64,000 nucleotides of DNA. Origin: Primulina eburnea (Eukaryota; Streptophyta; Magnoliopsida; Lamiales; Gesneriaceae). The DNA is taken from positions 44,710,051-44,774,050 of the forward strand of contig NC_133108.1 of the NCBI RefSeq assembly GCF_022965805.1. Direction: 5' to 3'. This document shows, piece after piece, positions 10,334 to 24,800 of the stretch. The notes beneath the pieces were generated by a model that had not been told where the DNA came from, ran no database searches, and saw only the letters and a list, made by a program, of their open reading frames with translations. How positions within the stretch are numbered: position 1 is the stretch's first letter; the number at the start of each line of letters is the position of its first letter. The translations under genes were made by a program, and so were the position numbers.

Positions 10334-12800
10334 TCATGAGTGGCTGTCATGAGCTTCTGCGCTTTCTGATTTTGGAGAAGCGCATCTTCTCTCGACTTTG
10401 GCCTTGGGAATCTGTTGCTCTACTACTGGTTGTGAAGTTTCTTGCTCTTCTGTAGACAAGTTAATCGAGTCACCTCCTGGTTTGCTGTTATCGGTGTCTA
10501 TGACTAAATTTTCTTTAGCAGGAGAATTTTGGACAGCATCGGTCAGCTCTTTAAAGGGGCTGTCGCTGGTGGACGAACCACCCTTTAGCAAGTCTAAACC
10601 AGACTCGCACTGCTTCTCAAACATCATCTGCAGGTATCGTCCTTGTTCTTCTATTTGAACTTGTAAATTTCTCTGAATCTGCAGAATGAATAATCAGCGG
10701 CAATCTCCAAAACGAAGACCAGTGTGTCGCCCCATGTTTACCAGAGATTGCACAAGACAATTCCTTCTCATGTAAAACATCAATTTTTTAGGTTGCCAAG
10801 CAAAGAATATCAAAGATCGGTTATAAGTTATTTTATCAGCTTGTTGAAAATATCAACCTAGCAATGCCATTGATAAATAAATATATGGAATAGGCGTTAC
10901 TCAGTTAATCCCATGTAACACGCAGGATCTAGCTCACAGCAAGTGAGAGACGGTTTGCTTTACAGCCTTTAGAATTGGTGATATCCATCAAAATGGTAGG
11001 CGTATTAATCATTGGCTTCATCCTTGAAAGGCTCGTGTTAATTCATTTAAAGCTACAAGCATGTCATACATGCAGAGCGACAAACTTAGAGGCACTCCTA
11101 TTAGCATAATTTTTGCAAAGCACAAATTCATACCTCAAGTTGTTCATGAAGCCGTTTTTGGACCTCCATCTGCAACCGCAATGCTTCACTAATCCCAATA
11201 CCCCTTTTTCAAGAGCACAGATGCATAACAATCAGATAAAAAACAAGTGGTGTAGAAAGTGGCTTTATCCAGAACTTATGAGTATATAAATATTAAGCAC
11301 TTGATTTTCAAGATTCGCATGGTTCCGATAAGTAAAGATGTCGCAACAAATGGAAACATTGGGAACAATTTTGTGACGAACAAAAAGTGTGGGAGCAAAA
11401 CAGAATATACCCCAAGAAAAAGATTTCCTATTGCAGTAACATAGATTGCAATACTCACGTTTTTAAGTCCGGGGACGACAGCTCTTCAATGGAAGTAAGT
11501 TTCATCTCTGAAGATTCTACAGAAAAAAAATTTGACCTCTCATTAGATGTGGACAAACGTAGTGTTTTATCGCACAAACAAAGATGGCAGAACTTGAGGC
11601 ACACCTTCTGCTGTCTCTGGTCTATATCTGGCTGTTCGGTATTTCTATAGTTCAAGAAGCATTCCATATTAAACTGGCTGTGAAATCCTACCAACGCCGA
11701 TTTGATCATTATATCTCACTACAATAAATGCATACCTGTAGGTGGCTTTTTACATGATAAATGGTCAAGCCTTCAACTTTCATTAGCTTTAGGACGCCCT
11801 TAGGAGTAGCTCCTGTGAATAAAAAATACAATGGCTGAATAAGAAGTAGAAGGCCAATTATTTTGCACCAATTTAAGAAGTTCAGTTCAGTAAGACGAGA
11901 ATAACTACTTTCACCGCCTCCAAGTTTGTTGACAGCTTCAACAAAGATCTCATGAAGTTCTGGAGTCCAACGCATTCTATGTTTTGCGGGACCAGCATTT
12001 CCCGAGGAACATTGACCAAGGGTTGCACAAGTTTCTTTGGGTGTAGCTGGGAGCTGTTCGGATTTATGGGTCTGCAGCATTGAGTGATTGTGGACTGTAA
12101 AACACGCTAAAGTTAAAAGAGTGCCAGAGAAACTAATGCACAGAGAACTGACCTCAACCATTGGCTCTGGATCTGCTAAACTTGTATCGCCAAGAAGCCC
12201 ATTCCAATCAGAAGCCAACTCATCATTATCAATTATAACCCGATCAGCCCAATCTTTCCATTCATTAATTTTTCCGAGATCCTCGGATTGGGAGACAATG
12301 GTGTCTCCATTATTATCATCTAGTTGACTACTTTGGATTGTGGTACTCGTTGGGTAATCAAGAAAATCGGGACACCATGAGTCATTTTGGTGATTGAAAT
12401 GACTTGATGCGCTAGATTGCAGAACACCAGAATCACCAGGATGTGGCAATACAACTGATTTCCCAACACTCGTTGATTGAGAAATGAATGGAGATTGTCT
12501 TGGATGATTTTCATGCCCTTGGTCAGATGAAAACTGAAGATCGGTAGAAAATCCTGAAGATGAAGAATAGATATGCCCCACGGTACCATTGTTAGAAGAA
12601 AATGGTGAAACAAAAGTTGAAGGACGTTGCATCAGTTCCTTCTCGAGGGATACATGCTGAGAGTCAGAAATTTTGGGATATGATTCTTCCCGATGGTTCA
12701 GAATTTTAGGAAAAGAAGTTACAGACCCTGAAAACCCGAAGGAACTTAGTTGTTTTCTGTCTGAGCTTTGAATTGATAAAGCTGGTTTTGCTTCCATCAT
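10334..12800 (-). CDS. PHR/PHL-type MYB-CC (GARP) transcription factor
   Basis: Nuclear transcription factor of the PHR1/PHL group, which controls phosphate-starvation genes through P1BS sites (family knowledge). Seven exons read in phase: 12800-12153, 12071-11909, 11812-11736, 11644-11605, 11516-11459, 11203-11134 and 10678-10334, giving 466 residues. The spliced product has a long Ser/Gln-rich N-terminus, a GARP/Myb domain ([20 protein letters not shown], then [12 protein letters not shown] and [15 protein letters not shown]), and the MYB-CC coiled coil with the LHEQLE motif and an [17 protein letters not shown] helix. The introns at 12152-12072 (81 b) and 11908-11813 (96 b) are multiples of three without stops, so the unspliced frame runs through them. 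Start is the ATG at 12800 (or 12797); the preceding TTG is not used. The exon 6 acceptor (GAAAAAG|GGG) has a poor pyrimidine tract. Phosphate response is inferred from homology only. Confidence 0.9.
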
Positions 12801-15208
12801 CAAAGCAACCTCAGAGTGAATTATGAAACACGATCTGGATCCTTATCTCAGAGGTTCCATGTCTCGTGACCTGAGGCACTTGAGTGTAAATAGCCTAAAG
12901 AGTCTCTGCACATACCATGCCAATAGCATATTCATACCGGCAAGCAGAAACAAATAGCTCATAATATTTCATACTTTCATCTTCTGACTGTTGATACACC
13001 TTTTAATAGTGTTGTAAGCAAAAATGTAAACCCATAACTTTGTTTCCCACACTTCAACAGAAACACAACTTAACATTGTAGTCAAAATCTTATTATACAG
13101 TAGCAACATGATCACATATATTATTACCCAGACCAAGAAACTGTTTTGACCGTATCCTGCATGGATAATTTCTATCTGTATACGGCTTCACGGTCTGTCA
13201 GTTGTGCTAAGTTTTAATGGGACATTATCACAACTGAAAGGAGTAAATCTTGACTACCAACTTGCAGAAGTGGTTCTCAAGTTCATGAATTTGCTTCTCC
13301 TAGCTGTGAACTGCGATTTGTTGGAAATCTATTCACTGATCTTCAATGGCCAACAAAAAAAAGGGCGCACTGGATTACATAGGGAAAAGCATATAATAGA
13401 GGCGATTATGGAGAGTTCGAACTTTTAAACAAATTAATATTTCTACAACACGAAGTATCGCAAGTTGTCTCATTCAATAAATTCCTCAGGCACTCTACTT
13501 GAAAAAAACTATAATCTATCCTAAATCTTGTTCATCAACGAATTCAGAAAAACTAACACCATGGGTCATCTTATGATCTCCAAGAAGACAACATATAGCA
13601 TTACTGGACGATGCACCAACCACATCTATCGATTCCAAACAACCAACAAACCAAAGAAAATCAACTGAATTGATTGTACAAGATAACGAAACTAAAATAA
13701 AGGCAGTCAAGAAACAGTATATTCTTTTAAAGCTGCTGCAAAAAGAAAATGCTGCACCTAAAAAAAAATCCTGCCCGTATCACTTGTACGCATCCAAATT
13801 CGAGAATTTAAAGAACATTCTTCAAACTTCAATTCCAGCAAGTGGAATTATATTAGCAAGGCCGTTTCAAATTAGGAAATATATCAGAAAGAAGCTTATG
13901 ATTATTACCTGATCAAATAACAAAAAATCAGTATACCCCTTATCCTATGATGGCCGGGAATAAAGTATACGCAGTTGCTCGTGGACTAGACTCTATGGTG
14001 TTGTTTGCGTAGGTTGAGAGGGCAAATGGATGTTGGAAATGGACAAACTTGCGTCTCTTTACTCCCAAGTGGTCCCTTTAGAGTGACGTGCATTATTTTT
14101 ATTGTATATATCAGCTGAATTTATTCAAAGCCGTAACCATTTTCCAAAACTACTTTTGAAGGCAAGTTCTCGATGGACAACACCACCACCAATTTATAAC
14201 AGTCACGTATCAGCAATTTCGTACAAACTTGGGCTCGTACGGTAAAACAGTGGTACAACATAAACACATCACTTACATTAAAAATCGATTTCGAATTACT
14301 AATTCAATGTCACCCCACTCCTCATGTCAGAAATCCAACCAAAACAAGGTCATTATAGTTATTATGTCTCATAAATAATTAAAACAAGTTAATGAAATTA
14401 AACTGCCCTTTATTTGATTATTATGCAGCTTAACCAGATGTCCCCTTTTTGTGTATCTCATACAATTATTTCACTAATTATTATATGATTATTACGCAGT
14501 TTATTTTTATATTTTATCATTTCATTATGTTGACAATTTATGCATAACTCGTTTAATAGTTGGCTAAATCATTATTCAATTATTATGCCACTATATTTTA
14601 AATTTATTATTGTTTTACTAATTTAGAACGTAATTAACAATTGAGTTTTGTGCGATTTATAATTCAATTTTTTTAAATATTTATTCAACATTCTCTCATA
14701 CATGTGATAGTCCATATGATTTTAATTTAATTATATTAGTTCGAATTTGTATAAATTGACAAAAAAATATACTTGAATTTGCAATAATAAAATTTAATTT
14801 TTTTGAGTAAACATTGGAAATAATTATTAGTAAATAAAAAAGAATATTTAAGTAAACAAAAAAAAAAAATAGAGTTAATCGGCCGGAAGTTTAACCAGAA
14901 AGAGATGAAGGATGACAATGAACTAAATGAAAAAGATCATGGATGATTTGACACTGGTTTCAAACATCGGGAAATGAAATGAATTTTACCCGCGTACTGC
15001 TGCAAGAAAATACCTCTCGTAAACTGTGAACTCTAAAAACAGATCAAGAATTTAACTGAGAAAAAGGAATGGCAAAAGATCGAGACTTTCCAGTACCTTA
15101 ACATGGCAACCACTACGGATAATTAAAAAATGTTCTAAGAAAACAACCCAAAATCACAAACGTTGGTTGCACGGGAAATTTAAAACGCCACTTCCGCAAC
15201 TTCTACTT
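12801..15208. other. Upstream region of the PHR-like gene and 3' flank of RPL23
   Basis: About 2.4 kb without a recognisable protein gene. The part next to 12800 must carry the promoter and 5' UTR of the PHR-like gene, possibly with a leader intron, since no obvious TATA element lies close to the ATG. The 14.3-14.9 kb part is very AT-rich. The last 200 bases are likely the RPL23 3' UTR. No known repeat copy was recognised. Confidence 0.5.
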
Positions 15209-16813
<1,605 letters not shown>

Positions 16814-16958
16814 TTTGCCTGCTTTTTCGCCCCTTTTCGCGGAGGAGAAAAAGAAACAAGAGCCGAACAGCAGCGAATTACGCTGCTATGGTTTTGTAAA
16901 GAAGAGTATTTTATTGTCTAGGGTATTGGAGTTGCAGACTCGTGGGTTGACGGTTAAA

Positions 16959-17036
16959 TGGGCTTAGAAACATTGGGCCTATTATAATATGTATTATTCA
17001 TTTTGATATTTGGTCTTGATTCCTTTCGTGAGCCCA
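16959..17036 (-). promoter_or_regulatory. Cluster of site II (TGGGCY) elements upstream of RPL23
   Basis: TGGGCT (16959-16964) and TGGGCC (16974-16979) on the plus strand, and TGGGCT on the minus strand (17031-17036), lie 146-223 bases upstream of the RPL23 ATG. TGGGCY site II elements, bound by TCP factors, are typical of plant ribosomal-protein promoters. Function is inferred from position and motif only. Confidence 0.55.
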
Positions 17037-17865
17037 TTAAGCACACCCATGTGACGAGCTTCTTGTGCCCATCGTCATTTTGAGTTACTCTTAAAAATCG
17101 ATATATAAATAAAATTTAGCATTTTACAAAATTTTCAAAAATATTTACACAAATTAAGAGCAATTTTGAAATATGATAATATTTTTAATAATAAAAATCT
17201 CAATTTATAACTTTAAATCATCAACAACAAAAAAACATAAAAAAAATATCAATATTACTTTCAGGTTTGTTAAAAATTACAAAAGTTGAAGCAGAAGCAT
17301 ATATTTTACAAACACCTCAAAGCAACATCCACCCAGTTGAACACGAAAATTGCTACCTAAAATCTCTTCTAAAACACTTCATAAATACCTTTTAATTTTA
17401 AAATTCTAAAATGTCACACACTGATATCGTCACCAACCTCGCACATTATTTGACAAAAATATATATTTTTTTAAATATTTGATTTAGATAATTATTGTGT
17501 ACTAAATTTCATATTTTGCAAAAGCATGTAAAAGTATTCATAAAACAAACAGTACATAAATATTCATAAAACAAACAGTAAATACACGTGTCAAAGGCAC
17601 TCTAAATTTATATTTACACTTTGACACCATTTATATTTCAAATCTACACATTTAAAAATAGTAACCTTTTTCTTATTGCAATGTTTATTTTATCATATTA
17701 TCTGAAATTTTAACTCTCCCAGGATTATCATTGTTTTCGTTATATGCTATATTAATTATATTTTAAATCCAACATAATTATTTTAAAATTGTGAAATAAT
17801 TTTATCCAATGATATCTAACATGATTTGATATATAATATTATTTTATTGAAACAAAATAAAAAGG
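17037..17865. other. AT-rich intergenic DNA, no gene
   Basis: This stretch between the RPL23 promoter and the TIR element copy at 17866 contains only short interrupted frames. A 20-base motif around CATAAAACAAACAGTA is repeated at about 17540-17555 and 17566-17581. Nothing else was recognised. Confidence 0.5.
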
Positions 17866-18046
17866 CAAAACTTGTGTGAGCGGTCTCACGGGTCGTATTT
17901 TGTGAAACAGATCTCTTATTTAGATCATCCATGAAAATATATTATTTTTTTTATACTAAGAGTATTATTTTTTACTGTGAATATCGATAGAGTTGACATG
18001 TTTCACATATAAAGTTTTGTGTCCGTCACAAAAAAAACATACTCAA
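17866..18046 (+). repeat. GAGACGGTCTCAC-family TIR element, copy 6
   Basis: Forward copy, CTTGTGTGAGCGGTCTCACG at the left. The core TATTTAGATCATCCATGAAA is intact and the right end is decayed (GTGTCCGTCACA). It lies between the divergent RPL23 and PRP39 genes, about 150 bases upstream of the likely PRP39 leader. Confidence 0.75.
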
Positions 18047-18189
18047 ATAAAAATTCCATTAGCTAGGTATGAACAGAAAACAACCTCTAAACTTTTGAAA
18101 GAAGGTTTGTTCACAAACTTTATCCTTTTGTTGATAAAAAATGGTTTATCAGGGTATGATATTAATATTAATAATAAATAGAAAGTAAA

Positions 18190-18851
18190 ATGCGAGCCCT
18201 AATTTTCCATTTTGTCCCTCTTTCGGCTTCACTACGACACACTAAACACTTGTTCACGAAAACAGAAGGATTTACCTCACGAAAGTTTGGTGATTCGCGG
18301 ACTGCTTCAATCGCGATTTCAGGTTGTTTTAGTCTGCTTTATGGAAGCACTTCTTTATTCATATGTGTTGGCTTTTTATTTCGATATTATTGTTTAGTCA
18401 CTGAGAGGGTTCTCCGATTAAGCCTTTTTTGGAAGGTCGTATTGGGCTTTCTATTGGAATTGGGGACCTTTTCTTAGCTTGCTATGCCGGATAGCCATAT
18501 TATACACTTGATGTTTGAATATTACATGTTTATCGTATGGAAACTACCGAATTTCATTGGATTCTGCTTGTTGATAGCGATTTGTATGCTTCCATTTAAA
18601 TATCAGCATTCAGTATTTAGGCTAGAATAACTGAATATGTTTCGTGGTATTTAGGATTGATGTGGACTCAGAGCATGGTGTTGTGAACTTTTTTCTAGTT
18701 ATTTACTTTTGCATCATGTTCATATTTCTGCTATTACCAACACAATACTATCAGGACTGTGTTGGTGCTAAGTCATAGTTTCTATATTTTTCCTGACTGT
18801 TTTTTTTTCCTGGATGTTTATCTACTTCTTGGTAGGCTAGTTGTTTTTATC
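18190..18851 (+). other. PRP39 5' leader region
   Basis: GC content rises at about 18190 and pyrimidine-rich, TSS-like sequence (CCCTAATTTTCC) appears. The first in-frame ATG that continues into conserved coding sequence is at 18852, about 650 bases further on. A donor-like CAG|GTTGTT near 18320 and pyrimidine runs before 18840 suggest that the leader is spliced. In-frame extension of the coding exon upstream (from 18759) is hydrophobic, unlike PRP39 N-termini, so I treat it as leader or intron. Confidence 0.45.
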
Positions 18852-21800
18852 ATGGGGGACGGCGAGGTGGAACAGACATCTGCTGTCGTTGGTTATTCTT
18901 CTACAGATAACCATGATCCGAGTGAAACCACTTCTGCACCTGATACTGATGGTTCCACTGTTCAAATTACCGAAACCATGAATGTTCCAGACAATCTGCC
19001 TTATACGGAAGACAAACTCGATTCGTCCATCCCTCCAAATGAAGCTAATTTAGTGGCTCATGGTTCCGATTTGGATGTTGGTAATGAAAAAGCTACAGCT
19101 TATAATAGTTTTGAGCAGGAAGTCATTAAGTCAAGGACCGTTAATGCTAATTAACGTTTTTTTGTCTTGCAAATTCTATTCTGGACTCAACTGAAGCTGC
19201 TGGCTATGTTTCTTCTATTAATGGTCTTCATGGAGCAGAGGATGCTGCAAAAGTTTATGTCATGGAAAATGGGATTAACTCAACTGCTGGTATTGGATCT
19301 GCTTTGTTGCATCAACCTCTAGGTGGTTCTGGTATTTATTCTTTGTCGATGTTGTCTTTTTAATTTTGATCGATTAACTCACACGTGGTTTTGGCTGCTG
19401 GTTGTTGGCACTAAGGAAGTAGTATATGGTTTCCCTCACCATTTCTCGCCTTTGCTGAAATTTAAACGACAGCTTCGAAAGACACCATAACTTATCAGGT
19501 CGCGCATTACGTGTCCTTTGTAACTTGAAACAACATTGGAAGTTAGTAAATGTGAATTCTGCTTAGATACCAATGATTGCATTAAGGATTAGCATTGATA
19601 AATTGGAAATATCACTTTCTGTCACAAATTATAGTAGAATGAAATGATTGAACTGCATCAGTTATTGAACTTATACTGTACTAGTAACCTAAAAGAGGAA
19701 AAATAATATTGTGATGTATTATCTATTATGTATTCGTTATCTTTACTAAATTTTTTTGTTGCCTCTTATAGGTTATGAGATTTTTTTGTCACTTCACAAC
19801 ACAGCGTGAAGGTGACTTTGTGATTGAAAAACTAATATGCATTTTCTTAACATAAACCCTATGATAATCAAAACTGATGTTGATTGTTTGTTACAATTTC
19901 CATATGATTTTGGAACTTTGGTGATTCTTTTTAATTAATGCATCCGGAACAATAATGTTTACTTATGATACTGTACACTTTATGATTTTCAAACTATTTC
20001 CTTGTAATTCACGGCGTTAGCGCCAAGAATGCCATAGTATTAACTATTAAAAAAATTCATTGTTTTTTTTTCTCATGAACTTGTTGCTTATGATGTTAAA
20101 GAATTTATGCCAGGTCTAAGTGCAGAAGAAGAAAGATCGTGGAGCATTGTGACGGCTAATTCCTTGGACTTCAATGCTTGGACTTCCCTAATAGAAGAGA
20201 CAGAGAGAATATCAGAGGTATGGCTGATGGGCTAGAGTTTATGTTTCTTGATGCTCGTTTTTCCCCTTACCTTAGCTATTTATTTGAATAAGAATCGAAC
20301 TGAGAAAATTTCTCTATGAATATGATATTTGTCTTTTATATGACTGCCTCTTAATAATACTCGAGTGGCTCCTTTTTTATGCTTTTTTTCTAATTTTCCA
20401 GCTATTTTAAGACAATCGAACTTGTCCATGTCTTAATTTTATTTATAGGGAGAGATTTTGAAGATTCAAAAAGTTTATGATGCCTTTTTAGCGGAATTTC
20501 CTCTCTGCTATGGTTATTGGAAGAAGTATGCTGATCATGAGGCACGCCTAAGCTCAATGGACAAAGTTGCAGAGGTTTATGAACGAGCTGTTCAAAGCGT
20601 AACCTACTCTGTTGACATGTGGTTGCATTATTGTGTATTTGCAATTGGCACTTATGGAGATCCTGATGCTATCAGAAGGTAATTTCCAGGAATCAGTTTA
20701 CTCGCGTTTAGCATAAGTGGTGATCCATGATTCCTTGATGTTTTCTTGTTGAAGTGACTATTTATTGCTTTCTAACGTGGTTTCAGTTGTACACAACAGC
20801 CATTATTGAAGTGTAAGGTTTAAAGGTTTGTTGGAAATGCCCTTTGGATAAACAACTACTTGTGTTAACCCTTGACTCGGAGGCTTCTTTTAAGTGCTAT
20901 CCGATTTTTTTCTTTTACTTGTGACATGACCTCATCACCCCTTCAGCGATACTTCTCATTAGGGCTCAGCCATAGTCATTTTTTTCTCCGTGAATTTTTG
21001 CTGTTTTTGTCAATGGCACATGAGATGCATCGATAAACAATTGCTGCCAGGAAGATGGTCCCCATTAAGGCTAAGATGGCCTTCATGACTTCTCCCTTGA
21101 GTTTTGACGAGCTGTGTAAGATTCTTTTGAGGAAGGTAAATGCGGTGTCATTTATCCTTAGTTCAGAATTGTCAAGTGCTCTTTGAGTGAATTATCACCC
21201 CCGCAACACCATTCCTCTTAGACGTTTATGTGGTCAATCATGGATTAACCTGCATCTTTATGGAATAACACAACTCCTTTGTTTTCTGTTGGTGTTCCAG
21301 GTTGTTTGAAAGAGCTTTAGAATATGTTGGAAGTGATTATTTATGCTTTCCTCTTTGGGACAAATTCATTGAGTATGAAATTTCTCAACAAGATTGGCCT
21401 CGTGTTGCCACATTATACACACGGGTGTTGGAAATTCCAAATCAGCAGCTGGATCGCTATTTTGAAGGGTATTATTTTAAATTTCTGGCCTTGCTTTCTT
21501 CTCTAAACTCGTATTTCTTAAACATAATCAGTCTTGACTATTATAACTTGTTCATTTTACTTTTGAGTTTTGACTGTGTAATATGATACCCTGTCTATGG
21601 TTAAAATGTGAGATTTGAAGCAGTATTTGTTATATGCAATGATATTTGGTGGATTTAGGAGTATGGCAGGATGTTGGGAAAGAGGGTGATTGTGCCGGTT
21701 AATTTATGGGGTGGTGTAATTTCGTTAAGAGGTGAGGTGTAACTTTGTTGGCTGGGTTTATTCTTTTGATCTGTGTTCTAAGTTCCTTTCACTGGGTCAT

Positions 21801-24800
21801 TCTGGCCCCTGTAAACATCTTTTCTACCGAGCCTTATCGGTGCCCCATTCTTTATATCTACCAAGATTGAGAAGAATGGCCACAAGTGGTTGTTTTGAAT
21901 CATATTTTGAAGTCAGTTTTTGGAAAATATTCGTACCTGTGTTCCGTTTCAGCCGATGGCATTCCATTTAGTTTTATCTGAAAACAGATTGTTTCTTTGT
22001 CAAATAGTTTTGCTGGTGATGACACATTTTCCGAACGAATGTTTTGCTTTATTACAATCATGCCAATAATTTTAGCTCGTGATGTTACAGTTTTAAAGAG
22101 TTGGTTGCCAATAGGCCTCTGTCAGAGTTGAGAACAGCCGAGGAAGCTGCTGCCACAGCTTTTACGAATTCAGAAACTCGTGGTCAGGAAAACGAGGGAG
22201 AGGTGCCCGCTGGTGCTTCAGAACAGTCTTTTAAGCCACTTAACACAAGCTTAAAAGATGCCGAGGAGTTGGAGAAGTACATTGCCATTAGGGAAGAGAT
22301 ATATAAGAGGGCTAAGGAGTTTGATTCTAAAATCATTGGTTTCGAAACTGCAATTAGAAGGCCCTACTTTCATGTACGGCCCCTAAATGTTGCGGAGCTT
22401 GAAAATTGGCACAACTATCTTGATTTTGTCGAAGGCGGAGATGATTTCAATAAGGTATCCATGTTTGGCTTTTTCAGAATTTTTGCTTGCATGTAGCTTG
22501 AGTTGCCCTTATTATAAATTGACTTACAGTGAAGTAATATCTGCCGTTTCGTGTGCTTTATTGGATAATTTGTTGGAGAAGCATCTCATTAATTGGATGT
22601 TGAACTTGATCTAAAGCATGAGCCTTCCTTTGCTATCTGTAAGGCTTAGTACTTCAAACTGCGAGTCAAAATTCTGGATTCATGATTCATTGTACGACAA
22701 TATATTTGTGTTAAAATTCTATGTTATGAATGCAGGTGTGTTCTTATCTTCCTAACCATCTATCTGTCAGGCAAAGAGGGTCCCTCTTTCGTATTTGAGG
22801 GCCTCCCACTCCAAGGGCTCAATATTACTCAGTGCATTTCTCTATAGTACTTGTTTATTATTTTCGTTTACGTGACATTGATTTTGAATAAGTTGATTTC
22901 CAATCTTATTCGTGTGTTCAGATTGTCAAGCTATATGAAAGATGTCTTATAGCATGTGCCAATTATCCTGGATACTGGATACGATATGTTTTGTGCATGG
23001 AAGCTATTGGCAGTATGGAGCTTTCTGATAATGCCCTTGCTCGTGCTACTCAGGTCTTCGTGAAGGTATGCAGTTTAATTACAGCATATTCATACTTCCT
23101 TTATATCCGGCTCCATGCTATCAACATTACTTGTGCTTCAAATTGTAAGATATGATGGTGAATCTCTAAGAACGTTCCAAGTGTTGAATTTGATATTTCA
23201 TGTCTCGAGCAGCCAGTTGCTTGGAAGAATGATTCTTTCTCTCTTTTTTTGCTTAAATTATGTTTTGCCTTTAACAGAGGCAACCGGAGATCCATCTTTT
23301 TGCTGCGCGATTTAAAGAAAAGCATGGTGACATATCTGGAGCTCGAGCTGCGTATCAACTTGTGCACACTGGGATTTCACCTGGGCTTCTAGAAGCAATA
23401 ATTAAGCATGCTAACATGGAGCACCGCCTTGTAAGATTGTGTGACTATTATTTATTTATTTATTTTTATCTAAAGCTATATTTGTTATTTGTAACTATTT
23501 CGCAGGGAAACCTAGAAGATGCTTGTTCCTTATATGAACAGGCAATTGCAATCGAAAAAGGAAAGGAACACTCGCAGACTCTACCTTTGTTATTTGCTCA
23601 GTACTCGCGGTTTATGTTCCTGGTATGTTATATATTTTTTAATTGTTTTCTGCTAGACAGCTAGTTTTTTAAGAATAAGCTTGGGTTCTGATATGCTTTA
23701 AGTTATGCCTGTTCTTGTGTTTGAGGAATCAGTTTTTGGGATTTTTGGATGTGTACTAGTTTCTTTTATTGGTTGCTAAAATTGGGTCGGTTGCTAGAAT
23801 TGGGAAAGTGGTGTTTCTCTAAGTAACACAGTTTGAGTTTTGACTCAGCTGTTTTTATGACAATCTGAAGTATCCTCTAAAGTGGTAAACAACAAATTAC
23901 GTATTTATTGTTCATGGTCTTGTAAAGTGACTCCTCAAATGCATTTGAATTTTTTGGAAGGTTTGTGGCAAAGTGGATAAGGCTAGGGAAATTCTTGATC
24001 AAGGGTTGGAGATTGCACAATTGTCAAAGCCCCTTCTGGAGGTTCTCCCTTTTTCTGGCTTTCGTTCATTTTTCTACTCCATTATTTCTCCCCTTATTGC
24101 CTTTTCTCTCCAAACTGATCAAATAACTGCATCTAGTTGTACATATATAAGAAATCTGCCTATTCCAGTTTGGAATTTTCATCTGCTTTCAATGTCGAAA
24201 TATTGCAGGCAATGATCCACTTGGAATCAATCCAGACACTTCCGAAGCGAGTCGATTACTTGGATTCCTTGGTTGATAAATTCATAGTGCAGAGTCCCAC
24301 CAACCCTAGTGTTGCAAGTGTTGGGGAAAGAGAGGAGCTGTCAAGCATTTTCTTGGAGGTAATAAATAATGGGGACATTACTTAAAAACCTGATAAAAAT
24401 CTTTCCATATTCAAACAACTCAATTTATCAAATTTTGTCATTCATTTTCCAAATTGCCCTAACTGGATTTAAAAACAAGAATATAACAAAAATATGTTTT
24501 TAACTGTATATTTATTAATATAATACACATGATATAAATTTTTAAGAAACTAAATTATACAACTAACAATGTTTGAGTTATATGAAAAAAATAATCAAAT
24601 AAAAGTTGGATCTATCCAATAATTTTCTCATGAAAACTGTAAGTTAGATTTATCTATTAAAAATCACTGTATGTGTAATAATTTATTAATAGTGAATAGA
24701 AGTAGGGTTGATAGTTTATTGTCAATTAGTTAAAGGATATTTAGAGAAAAATTAGTTAAGATTTGGCAATTGGGCTTTTTTATATAAAATAAAATATAAA

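Noticed and set aside
21732..21971. 79-residue frame in the PRP39 region
   Set aside because: It lies wholly inside the intron between exons 5 and 6, and phase continuity of those exons leaves no room for it.
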